This document shows, in pieces, positions 1 through 6,733 of a stretch of DNA of 7,182 bases. The notes below the pieces were generated by a model. It did not search any database. It saw nothing but the letters and a program-made list of their open reading frames with translations, and was not told where the DNA came from. Source of the stretch: Alphaproteobacteria bacterium (GTDB taxonomy: Bacteria; Pseudomonadota; Alphaproteobacteria; Micavibrionales; Micavibrionaceae); the NCBI GenBank assembly GCA_023301785.1, contig JALZUF010000162.1:1-7182 (forward strand), given 5' to 3'. The translations under genes were made by a program, and so were the position numbers. Within the stretch, counting starts at the first letter, position 1, and the number at the start of each line of letters is the position of its first letter.

Positions 1-836
1 TCGAAAGGGGAAAGGTACGGGTTTTGGTAATCCAAGCCGATGACATAGCCAATAGAGACTTGATTGTTTTCACCATGATACACCCATGAGCCACCATAAG
101 TTTTGGCATCCATCGGCCAGCCAACAGAATGCACAATTAAACCTTCATCATGTTTATCAGGAGCAATTTCCCAAGTCTCTTTAACGCCAAGCGCATAAGT
201 TTGCGGATCAGAATTTTCACGTAAATTATATTTTTCAATGAGTTGCTTGCTTAGGGAGCCGTGGCAACCTTCGGTGAAAATTGTTTGGCGCGCGTGCAGT
301 TCGACACCCGCTTCAAACATATCTGTTTTCTCGCGGTTTTTATCAAGCCCCATATCGCCAGTCGCAACACCGATCACAGCATCGTTTTCATCATATAAAA
401 CTTCTGCGGCGGCAAAGCCTGGGAAAATTTCAACGCCAAGATTTTCTGCTTCACCCGCCATCCAACGCCCTAATTCACCAAGGCTGATGATATAATTACC
501 ATGGTTGTTCATTTGGGGTGGGTTCGGAAGGGGGAAGCTTCCTGTTTTTGTGAAGAAGCGAAACTTATCTTTCTTGGCTTCACATTTTAAAGGTGCGCCT
601 TTTTCTTTCCAGTCAGGAATCAGTTCGTTGAGCGCGCGTGGTTCAAAGACAGCACCTGATAATAAATGAGCGCCAATCTCTGATCCTTTTTCAAGGATGC
701 AAACGGATGTGTCTTTGCCTGTTTCTTGCGCTAATTGTTTTAAGCGTATTGCCGTCGATAATCCTGCGGGGCCACCGCCAACGATAACAACATCGTATTC
801 CATGGCTTCTCTGTCGGATCGTATTGGATTAGGCAT
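1..836 (-). CDS. Electron transfer flavoprotein-ubiquinone oxidoreductase (ETF-QO), N-terminal part
   Basis: ETF-QO takes electrons from reduced electron transfer flavoprotein and passes them to ubiquinone at the inner membrane, linking acyl-CoA and amino-acid dehydrogenases to the respiratory chain. The reading frame is open from an ATG at 836 to the left edge, about 278 codons of a family usually near 540-560 residues. A Rossmann FAD-binding motif is visible (VIVGGGPAG, residues 17-25), with the acidic residue ending the second strand at E49 (CILEKG). The family signature GAHLLSGAV lies at 55-63, NNHGNYIISLGELGRWM in the middle, and GLDYQNPYLSPF at the cut end. The C-terminal 4Fe-4S cysteines and the rest of the quinone-binding part lie outside the window. 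The start is supported by an AGAGAG ribosome-binding site (minus strand, 850-845) and an in-frame stop a few codons upstream. A second ATG at residue 12 (MEYDVVIVG) is possible, but the preceding residues resemble the N-terminus of relatives. Transcribed away from the glycosylase gene. Confidence 0.95.
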   Translation of the reverse strand, partial: MPNPIRSDREAMEYDVVIVGGGPAGLSTAIRLKQLAQETGKDTSVCILEKGSEIGAHLLSGAVFEPRALNELIPDWKEKGAPLKCEAKKDKFRFFTKTGSFPLPNPPQMNNHGNYIISLGELGRWMAGEAENLGVEIFPGFAAAEVLYDENDAVIGVATGDMGLDKNREKTDMFEAGVELHARQTIFTEGCHGSLSKQLIEKYNLRENSDPQTYALGVKETWEIAPDKHDEGLIVHSVGWPMDAKTYGGSWVYHGENNQVSIGYVIGLDYQNPYLSPF

Positions 837-894
837 TGGTAACGCTCTCTTTTTATTGGTATTTTACAAAATAAACGAATATTTAAAATTTCAG

Positions 895-923
895 TTTAAT
901 TATACCTGAATCCTTACTATATT
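895..923 (+). promoter_or_regulatory. Candidate promoter for the uracil-DNA glycosylase gene
   Basis: TTTAAT (895-900) and TATATT (918-923) are separated by 17 bases. The -10 matches five of six consensus bases and the -35 three of six. The -10 ends nine bases before the ATG at 933, so a transcript from here would be nearly or fully leaderless, which fits the lack of a Shine-Dalgarno sequence before 933. The element overlaps the candidate ETF-QO promoter on the other strand. Confidence 0.3.
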
Positions 924-927
924 CTAA
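899..927 (-). promoter_or_regulatory. Candidate promoter for the ETF-QO gene
   Basis: On the minus strand there is a perfect -10 hexamer TATAAT (904-899). A TTAGAA -35-like hexamer (927-922, three of six consensus bases) lies 17 bases upstream of it. Transcription would start near 892, giving a leader of roughly 55 bases that contains the AGAGAG ribosome-binding site. The match is by eye in AT-rich sequence, so the -10 is convincing and the -35 is not. Confidence 0.45.
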
Positions 928-932
928 TCTTA

Positions 933-1796
933 ATGACAGATAATTACACAAATAATGAAGCAGACCGCCCGGAAGAATACTGGGCCATGATGCATGCCCT
1001 TCAATGGTATATTGATAATGGCGTGGATGAAGCTTTGTTAGATGAGCCTATCGATCGCACCGCTGTTCCAACACTGGCTGATGCTATGAACGTTGTGCCC
1101 AAGCGTCCTATGCCTATTGCACCAACGGCGACAGGCGGTGATGAGGGGGCTATGGCACCCATAGGGAGCGCTGAGGCTATTGTTGAAGCGCGTAAGCTGG
1201 CAGCGGGCTGTAACAGTTTGGATGAGCTTAAGGCGGCGATACAAGGGTTTGATGGCTTGTCCGTCAAGAAGACCGCCACCAATTTAGTTTTTAGTGATGG
1301 TGACCCTCAATCTCATGTGATGTTGATTGGGGAGGCTCCAGATGCAGAGGATGATGTCGCGGGTAAGCCGTTTGCTGGTGCGAGTGGTCAGCTTTTAGAT
1401 AAAATCATGGCCTCTATTGGCTTGTCGAGGAATAGTGAAACACCAGAGCACGGGGTGTATTTAACGAATATGCTGAATTGGCGGCCACCTGGCAATCGTA
1501 CGCCAACCCAATCGGAAATGAGTATTTCTTTGGCATTTATAGAGCGTCACATTGCGCTGGTTCAGCCGAAGTACATTATCCTATGCGGCGGTGTAGCGGC
1601 AAAAACCTTGTTGGGTAGCTCGGAAACGATCTCGAAATTGCGTGGTAAATTCCACGATTATGACGTTTCTAAGGATGGGGCAGTGAAAATACCAGCTCTG
1701 ACGACGTATCATCCTGCTTATTTGCTGAAAACACCGGCGCAGAAGAAAGCCGTTTGGGCGGATATGTTGCTGTTTAAAAGTAAATTAGCCAATTAA
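933..1796 (+). CDS. Family 4-type uracil-DNA glycosylase lacking the iron-sulfur cysteines
   Basis: Predicted to remove uracil from DNA as the first step of base excision repair in the cytoplasm. The 287-residue protein has an N-terminal helix typical of alphaproteobacterial members (LQWYIDNGVDEALLDEPIDR, 23-42). A Pro/Ala-rich linker (about 43-80) follows, then the glycosylase domain (about 82-287). Motif 1 is GEAPDAEDD (133-141) followed by GKPFAGASGQLLD; the fifth residue is usually Gly. NWRPPGNR (182-189) and motif 2 TYHPAYLL (258-265) are present. The four positions that hold 4Fe-4S cysteines in family 4 appear as F106, L109, W183 and S199. The only cysteines are C93 and C218, so a cluster is unlikely. 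No Shine-Dalgarno precedes 933. The ATG at 987 (residue 19) has GGAAGAA about nine bases upstream and is a credible alternative start that keeps the whole domain. Sixty-one bases separate it from the transglycosylase gene, suggesting an operon. The family is secure; activity is inferred. Confidence 0.9.
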   Translation: MTDNYTNNEADRPEEYWAMMHALQWYIDNGVDEALLDEPIDRTAVPTLADAMNVVPKRPMPIAPTATGGDEGAMAPIGSAEAIVEARKLAAGCNSLDELKAAIQGFDGLSVKKTATNLVFSDGDPQSHVMLIGEAPDAEDDVAGKPFAGASGQLLDKIMASIGLSRNSETPEHGVYLTNMLNWRPPGNRTPTQSEMSISLAFIERHIALVQPKYIILCGGVAAKTLLGSSETISKLRGKFHDYDVSKDGAVKIPALTTYHPAYLLKTPAQKKAVWADMLLFKSKLAN

Positions 1797-1823
1797 TTTT
1801 ACATATTTTAGTTGTTTCTGTGG

Positions 1824-1854
1824 ACAAAATTGATTTTGTGCGGTAAAACGCCGC
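1824..1854 (+). other. Two small inverted repeats just before the transglycosylase start
   Basis: The 61-base spacer holds ACAAAA/TTTTGT (1824-1829 with 1834-1839, loop TTGA). Directly after it comes GCGG/CCGC (1840-1843 with 1851-1854, seven-base loop). The second ends three bases before the ATG at 1858. Neither is followed by a T-run, so neither looks like an intrinsic terminator. No Shine-Dalgarno sequence is visible here. The hairpins may affect translation initiation, but short repeats like these also arise by chance. Confidence 0.3.
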
Positions 1855-1857
1855 TCT

Positions 1858-3843
1858 ATGTATAAAAAGCTGTCCAGAAATGACCGTTATTTCCTTTTGG
1901 GAGTAATCACATTCATCGGTGTTTTAAGTGCCGGTATTGTGATGGCTGGATCAATATTGCCTACGCCAGGGCAAAAGCCAGAAATTACATCTGTTAAAAT
2001 CATCACCGTTACAGATTCCAGCGCGAAATCTATTCCGCTTCCGCCTAGAAAGCCAAAGAAAGAATTTTCGTTTTTCAAGGGCGGTTTGTTTTCATCTGAA
2101 ACGCCCACCAAGGCTGAGGCGAAGACTAAAACTGTTTCTGTTCAAGATGCCGTCATAAACGACGATAAATTTTTCCCTGATAAGCAGGCGCGTCTCTATA
2201 AAGAAATTTTTGACCTTCAACATAAAGGTAAAATGAGCGATGCTGATGCTAAAATTGATCAGTTAAATAATTCTATTCTAATGGGACACGTCCTAGCGAA
2301 CCGTTACTTGCATCCTACGGCATATAAGGCAAGTTACACAGAGCTTGCAGGGTGGATGAAGAAATATGCGGATCATCCGCAAGCGGCGCAAATTCATAAG
2401 TTGGCTTTGACACGCAAGCCACGTAAATCTGGTGCGCTGGTTTCCCCTGTTAAGGCCAAAAAAATATCGGGTAATTTAGGTGCGGTTTCAAAGCGCGGTA
2501 AAACGTACCGTACGACAAAAACGAGAACAATTCCGCAAGAAGCCAAAGTGGCAGCATTTAAAAAAGATATTAAAAATCAGTTGCGTAAAAACCAGCCGAC
2601 TGTTGCTCTTAATATTTTAAACTCTGATTACACAATGAAGTTTATTGATAGCGTCGAGTATGATCGCCTGTTGAGTGATATTGCGGCAGGTTATCTTTTT
2701 GTAAACAAACTGGATCAAGCAAGCAGCCTGGCTAATAAAGCTTACAGACGTTCTGGGGCGAAAGCGCCACTGTCAGGGTGGGTAAAAGGTTTGGTGCATT
2801 GGCAGCGCGGACAATATCAGAGTGCGGCCTATGGTTTTGAAAAAGCGGCAGGTTCGTCTTATTCTTCAGGATGGATGGTTTCTGCGTCGGCTTATTGGGC
2901 GTCGCGTGCCAATATGCGCGCAGGGAATGTACAAAAAGTAACCAAGTGGCTGGATGTTGCTTCAACTTATCCGCGTACCTTTTATGGGTTAATTGCGACA
3001 CGCGCGCTTGGGCACAAAACAGAGTTTGATTGGAGTGTTCCTGAAATATCTCGCGCCTATAAAAAGAACATTGAAGACACGACACATGGCCGACGTGCAA
3101 CGGCACTTATCAAGGTGAATGAAACCAGCTTGGCCGAAGCAGAGTTACGCAATATCAATTTTAGAAAAGATGCAGAGACGAAGAAATCTTTAATGGCATA
3201 TGCCAGTTATTATAAATTACCAGCTTTGTCGATGCAACTTGGTAATGCGATTAAGAATGAAAAAGGCTTGTTGTATGATGCAGCGCTTTATCCTGATACA
3301 TCGTGGGCGCCCAAAACAGGCTATAAAATTGATCGTGCGTTGTTACACGCAATTATGCGTCAAGAATCTCGTTTTAAAACAGATGCGCAAAACCCAAGTG
3401 GTGCAACAGGCTTAATGCAGTTAATGCCAGCAACGGCAAACTACATTACTGGCAAGGAGATCTATCATTTGGCCAGTGGACAGCATCAATTAAAAGCGCC
3501 ATCTGTGAATTTGGAGCTCGGGCAGACTTATATTAAAACGTTGTTGGAGCATCCAGCGGTTGGCAATGATTTATTGTCTTTGGCTATTGCTTATAATGCG
3601 GGCCCGGGGAATTTGTCAAAATGGAAACGTGAACGCCGCAATGTGCAAGATCCACTCTTATTTATTGAAACAATCCCTTTCCATGAAACGCGCGCGTTTG
3701 TCGAGCGTGTGATGTCGAATTATTGGATATACCGTATGCGCTATGATCAGGATACGCCGTCACTGGACGCCGTCGCGCAAGGAAAATGGGCGCAATATGC
3801 GGCGCAGGATATCCATCTACAACAGATCGCCGCGGCTTATTAA
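1858..3843 (+). CDS. Membrane-anchored soluble-type lytic murein transglycosylase (GH23, Slt family)
   Basis: Cleaves the MurNAc-GlcNAc bond of peptidoglycan with formation of 1,6-anhydro-MurNAc, in the periplasm. The 661-residue protein is close to the length of E. coli Slt70. Residues 11-31 form one hydrophobic segment after a short basic stretch: a signal anchor or signal peptide with possible cleavage near A30 and no lipobox. A Pro/Lys-rich stretch (IPLPPRKPKK, 59-68) follows. Residues about 105-470 are helical and repeat-like, matching the superhelical region of Slt proteins. A basic linker (186-230) interrupts them. The catalytic SLT domain spans about 478-640: RQESRF with catalytic acid E503, SGATGLMQLMPAT (514-526), AYNAGPGNLSKW (578-589) and ETIPFHETRAFVERV (604-618). 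All the usual motifs are intact. The ATG at 1858 is the only start that keeps the anchor; no in-frame start or clear ribosome-binding site is seen just upstream. Probably transcribed with the glycosylase gene. Confidence 0.93.
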   Translation: MYKKLSRNDRYFLLGVITFIGVLSAGIVMAGSILPTPGQKPEITSVKIITVTDSSAKSIPLPPRKPKKEFSFFKGGLFSSETPTKAEAKTKTVSVQDAVINDDKFFPDKQARLYKEIFDLQHKGKMSDADAKIDQLNNSILMGHVLANRYLHPTAYKASYTELAGWMKKYADHPQAAQIHKLALTRKPRKSGALVSPVKAKKISGNLGAVSKRGKTYRTTKTRTIPQEAKVAAFKKDIKNQLRKNQPTVALNILNSDYTMKFIDSVEYDRLLSDIAAGYLFVNKLDQASSLANKAYRRSGAKAPLSGWVKGLVHWQRGQYQSAAYGFEKAAGSSYSSGWMVSASAYWASRANMRAGNVQKVTKWLDVASTYPRTFYGLIATRALGHKTEFDWSVPEISRAYKKNIEDTTHGRRATALIKVNETSLAEAELRNINFRKDAETKKSLMAYASYYKLPALSMQLGNAIKNEKGLLYDAALYPDTSWAPKTGYKIDRALLHAIMRQESRFKTDAQNPSGATGLMQLMPATANYITGKEIYHLASGQHQLKAPSVNLELGQTYIKTLLEHPAVGNDLLSLAIAYNAGPGNLSKWKRERRNVQDPLLFIETIPFHETRAFVERVMSNYWIYRMRYDQDTPSLDAVAQGKWAQYAAQDIHLQQIAAAY

Positions 3844-3858
3844 TCCACTTCGCTTCAC

Positions 3859-3896
3859 TTGCTAGCAAAAAGTAGGGTCAAACCAGAGGTTTAGCC
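3859..3896 (+). other. Palindrome and imperfect hairpin after the transglycosylase gene
   Basis: A perfect ten-base palindrome TTGCTAGCAA (3859-3868) is followed by an imperfect hairpin. In the hairpin, AAACC (3880-3884) pairs with GGTTT (3888-3892) across an AGA loop. It is extended by G-C pairs 3876/3896 and 3877/3895 and a G-U wobble, with one C-A mismatch. No T-run follows, so it is at best a weak or Rho-assisted end of the upstream transcript. The rest of this 132-base spacer holds the candidate alaS promoter and no small gene that I can support. Confidence 0.3.
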
Positions 3897-3905
3897 AATA
3901 AATTC

Positions 3906-3936
3906 TTGCATATTTGGCCTTCTTTCGCATTATAGA
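3906..3936 (+). promoter_or_regulatory. Possible promoter for alaS
   Basis: TTGCAT (3906-3911) stands 16 bases before CATTAT (3928-3933) or 19 before TATAGA (3931-3936). Each -10 choice matches four of six consensus bases and the -35 matches three of six. Either would give a leader of roughly 35 bases before the ATG at 3976. The 132-base gap and change of function make a separate promoter likely, but this exact placement is tentative. Confidence 0.3.
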
Positions 3937-3975
3937 GGTCTTATTAAATAACACATCAAGTATAGCGAGATAAAA

Positions 3976-6633
3976 ATGACGACAGCAAGTGATATTCGGG
4001 GCGAATTCCTAGGGTTCTTTGAGGATAATGGCCACACAAATGCGGGATCGTCACCGCTTGTGCCGCAAAATGATCCCACGTTGATGTTTGTGAATTCAGG
4101 TATGGCACAGTTTAAGAACGTGTTTACGGGAGCGGAGCATCGTGATTACACCCGCGCAACAACGTCACAAAAATGTGTGCGAGCAGGCGGGAAACACAAT
4201 GATCTTGATAACGTTGGTTATACCGCGCGTCATCATACGTTTTTTGAAATGCTGGGGAATTTCTCGTTTGGTGATTACTTCAAAGAAGAAGCGATTTCTT
4301 ATGCTTGGGAATTGGTGTCGAAAAACTTCCAAATGCCAAAAGATAAGTTGCTGGTAACGGTTCACTCGACGGATGAAGAAGCCGCTAGCCTTTGGAAGAA
4401 GATTGCTGGTTTTTCTGATGATAAAATTTTGCGTATCTCGACCGATGATAATTTCTGGCAGATGGGTAACACGGGTCCTTGTGGTCCCTGTACTGAAATC
4501 TTCTATGACCAAGGGGATACCTTACAAGGTGGCCCACCTGGAACACCTGAAGAAGATGGTGATCGATTTTTAGAATTTTGGAATGTGGTTTTCATGCAGT
4601 ACGAGCAAGAGCCGGGGGAAGACGGTAAGCCTATTCGTCGTCCATTGCCGAAACCTTGTGTTGATACTGGGATGGGCTTGGAGCGTATGACGGCGCTGAT
4701 GCAGGGTAAAACCAGCAACTATGATATCGACTTATTGCGCTCAATTATTGAGAATGTTGCCGATTTAACAAGTGTTGATGCCGATGGTGATATGGCGGCG
4801 AGCCATCGTGTGATTGCCGACCATTTACGTTGTGCCTCCTTCTTATTGGCCGATGGTGTAATGCCATCGAACGAGGGACGTGGTTATGTGCTTCGCCGTA
4901 TTATGCGCCGTGGAATGCGTCATGCGCATCTATTGGGTGCGAATGAGCCGTTGATGTATAAATTACTACCAACGCTGGTTTCCTCAATGGGAGAAACTTT
5001 CCCAGAGTTAAAACGTGCGGAAAGCATGATCAGTGATACGCTGAAAAATGAGGAATCACGTTTTAAGCAAACGTTGGATCGCGGCCTTAAAATGCTGGAT
5101 GAAGAAGCAACGAATGTGCGTGACAATACGCTGGCGGGAGACGTCGCGTTTAAGCTTTATGATACTTATGGCTTCCCTGTTGATTTAACGGCAGATGCCC
5201 TAAAAGCCAAAGGCATTGACGTTGATATGGTAGGTTTTGAAGCCGCCATGGATGAACAAAAGAAAAAAGCGCGCGCCGCGTGGGCTGGTTCTGGTGATAC
5301 AGGCACGCAAAAGCTTTGGTTTGAAGTGCAAGACCAAGTTGGTTTAACTGAATTCTTAGGGTACGAAGTTGAAAAGGCTGAAGGGCAAGCACTCGCGTTG
5401 GTCAAAGATGGCAAGCAAGTTGATAAGCTCTCCAAAGGTGAAGAAGGTATTGTTATTACCAACCAAACACCATTTTATGGTGAGAGCGGTGGACAAGTAG
5501 GTGATACAGGTGCGATTGCCGTTGATGGTGGTAAGGTTGCTAAGGCCGTTGTGACTGACACTAAAAAACCTATTCCAAATTTATTCGCGCATTTCATTAA
5601 AGTTGAAGATGGCGTAATTGAAAAAGGCGCGACGCTGGAGCTTAATGTTGATCATGCGCGCCGTACGGCAATACGCTCGAACCATTCGGCGACGCACTTG
5701 TTGCACGAAGCTTTGCGTGAAACGCTGGGCGATCATGTAGCGCAAAAAGGATCTTTACAAGATGCGGAGCGTACACGCTTTGATATTTCTCAACCGTCTG
5801 CGGTAACGGCAGAGCAACTGAAAGAAGTTGAAGCGCAAGTGAACGCTGAAATTCGAGCGAATACCAAAGTTGTTACGCGCATCATGCCGATTGAAGAGGC
5901 ACGTGAGACGGGTGCGATGGCGTTATTTGGTGAGAAGTATGACGACGAAGTACGTGTTGTTGCGATGGGTACAGATCGTGGTACTAAACAATATTCTGTT
6001 GAGCTATGTGGGGGAACACACGTGAACCGTACAGGTGATATTGGCTTATTGAAGATTGTATCTGAAAGCTCTTTGTCTTCTGGTGTGCGCCGTATTGAAG
6101 CACTGACGGGGGCAAATGCGATTGCCTATTTGGAAGAGCAAGAGGCGCGTTTGAACGAAGCCGCAGCCGCGTTGAAATCATCACCAGCAGAAGTTGCTTC
6201 GCGTGTGAAAGCGTTAAGTGATGAAAAGAAAAAGCTGGAACAAGAAGTCACAAACTTGCGTAAGAAATTAGCAAGTGGGGGCGCAGGTGCGTCAAATGAT
6301 GAAACCAAAGAGATCAACGGCGTAAAGTTTATCGGTAAAATATTACCTGATTTTCCTGCCAAAGATTTAAAGGGCATGGTTGATGACATGAAAAAATCAA
6401 TTGGCTCTGGTGTGATTGCTTTGATTGCAACGGAAGAGGGTAAGGCCTCTATAGTTGTTGGTGTGACATCTGATCTGACGGATAAAATCAATGCTGTAGA
6501 TTTGGTCAAGCTTGGCGCGGAAGCGTTGGGTGGAAAAGGCGGTGGCGGTCGCCCCGATATGGCACAAGCCGGCGGTGCAAACCCTGATGCGGCGAATGAT
6601 GCGTTCACTGCGATTGAACAGAAAATTTCATAA
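3976..6633 (+). CDS. alaS: Alanine--tRNA ligase
   Basis: Charges tRNA-Ala with alanine in the cytoplasm and hydrolyses mischarged Ser- or Gly-tRNA-Ala. The 885-residue protein has the full domain set and normal family length. The class II catalytic core is at about 1-245, with TTSQKCVRAGGKHNDLDNVG (62-81), HHTFFEMLGNFSFGDYF (86-102), NTGPCGPCTEI (165-175) and motif 3 TGMGLERM (231-238). The tRNA-recognition region follows, including EGRGYVLRRIMRRG (300-313). The editing domain carries the zinc-site residues HSATH (H570, H574) and CGGTH (C678, H682). A coiled-coil-like stretch (about 735-765) leads to the C-Ala domain ending in a Gly-rich GGKGGGGRPDMAQAGG (852-867). No key residue is missing. 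The ATG at 3976 begins the standard N-terminus (SDIRGEFLGFFEDNGH) and has a weak AGCGAG ribosome-binding site (3964-3969). It has its own spacers on both sides and appears monocistronic or the start of a short unit with the M20 gene. Confidence 0.98.
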   Translation: MTTASDIRGEFLGFFEDNGHTNAGSSPLVPQNDPTLMFVNSGMAQFKNVFTGAEHRDYTRATTSQKCVRAGGKHNDLDNVGYTARHHTFFEMLGNFSFGDYFKEEAISYAWELVSKNFQMPKDKLLVTVHSTDEEAASLWKKIAGFSDDKILRISTDDNFWQMGNTGPCGPCTEIFYDQGDTLQGGPPGTPEEDGDRFLEFWNVVFMQYEQEPGEDGKPIRRPLPKPCVDTGMGLERMTALMQGKTSNYDIDLLRSIIENVADLTSVDADGDMAASHRVIADHLRCASFLLADGVMPSNEGRGYVLRRIMRRGMRHAHLLGANEPLMYKLLPTLVSSMGETFPELKRAESMISDTLKNEESRFKQTLDRGLKMLDEEATNVRDNTLAGDVAFKLYDTYGFPVDLTADALKAKGIDVDMVGFEAAMDEQKKKARAAWAGSGDTGTQKLWFEVQDQVGLTEFLGYEVEKAEGQALALVKDGKQVDKLSKGEEGIVITNQTPFYGESGGQVGDTGAIAVDGGKVAKAVVTDTKKPIPNLFAHFIKVEDGVIEKGATLELNVDHARRTAIRSNHSATHLLHEALRETLGDHVAQKGSLQDAERTRFDISQPSAVTAEQLKEVEAQVNAEIRANTKVVTRIMPIEEARETGAMALFGEKYDDEVRVVAMGTDRGTKQYSVELCGGTHVNRTGDIGLLKIVSESSLSSGVRRIEALTGANAIAYLEEQEARLNEAAAALKSSPAEVASRVKALSDEKKKLEQEVTNLRKKLASGGAGASNDETKEINGVKFIGKILPDFPAKDLKGMVDDMKKSIGSGVIALIATEEGKASIVVGVTSDLTDKINAVDLVKLGAEALGGKGGGGRPDMAQAGGANPDAANDAFTAIEQKIS

Positions 6634-6670
6634 TTTTATAAAAGTGCTGAAGTTTTTAAGTATTTTTCCA

Positions 6671-6694
6671 TTTTAGGGTTGTATTTTCCTAAAA
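6671..6694 (+). other. Inverted repeat downstream of alaS
   Basis: TTTTAGG (6671-6677) and CCTAAAA (6688-6694) form a seven-base stem with a ten-base loop. It sits 38 bases after the alaS stop and overlaps the -35 part of the candidate promoter for the next gene. The stem is AT-rich and not followed by a T-run, so it is a poor intrinsic terminator. It could be a regulator-binding site. A separate ten-base palindrome TTTTATAAAA (6634-6643) directly follows the alaS stop codon. Confidence 0.3.
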
Positions 6695-6707
6695 ATTAAT
6701 ATATATT
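6679..6707 (+). promoter_or_regulatory. Candidate promoter for the M20 hydrolase gene
   Basis: TTGTAT (6679-6684) and TATATT (6702-6707) are separated by exactly 17 bases. The -10 matches five of six and the -35 three of six consensus bases. Transcription would begin near 6714, about 20 bases before the chosen start codon. Background AT content is high, so chance similarity cannot be excluded. Confidence 0.4.
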
Positions 6708-6723
6708 ATGGAAAATTATAAAT

Positions 6724-6727
6724 GAGG
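6724..6727 (+). promoter_or_regulatory. Ribosome-binding site deciding the M20 start
   Basis: GAGG at 6724-6727 lies six bases before the ATG at 6734, a good Shine-Dalgarno placement. An in-frame ATG at 6722 would add four residues (MRAS) but has only a weak GGA upstream, and it would place this site inside the coding sequence. The start at 6734 is therefore preferred. Confidence 0.6.
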
Positions 6728-6733
6728 GCTTCA

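Noticed and set aside
697..909. Plus-strand 70-codon open frame across the start of the ETF-QO gene
   Set aside because: It is antisense to the clearly conserved FAD-binding N-terminus of ETF-QO and runs through the divergent promoter region; its product resembles nothing known.
1824..1854. Rho-independent terminator between the glycosylase and transglycosylase genes
   Set aside because: The stems are short and no T-run follows either one, so co-transcription remains more likely.
2732..3106. Minus-strand 124-codon open frame inside the transglycosylase gene
   Set aside because: It is antisense to the helical region of a well-supported gene, has no recognisable domain and shows no ribosome-binding site that I could see.
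3859..3868. TTGCTAGCAA palindrome as an attachment site or mobile-element boundary
   Set aside because: No matching copy, integrase, transposase or target duplication is visible in the window; a ten-base palindrome can occur by chance.
6126..6608. Minus-strand 160-codon open frame inside alaS
   Set aside because: It lies wholly opposite the conserved coiled-coil and C-Ala coding region, is Ser/Pro/Ala-rich as expected of a reverse-frame shadow, and has no recognisable domain.
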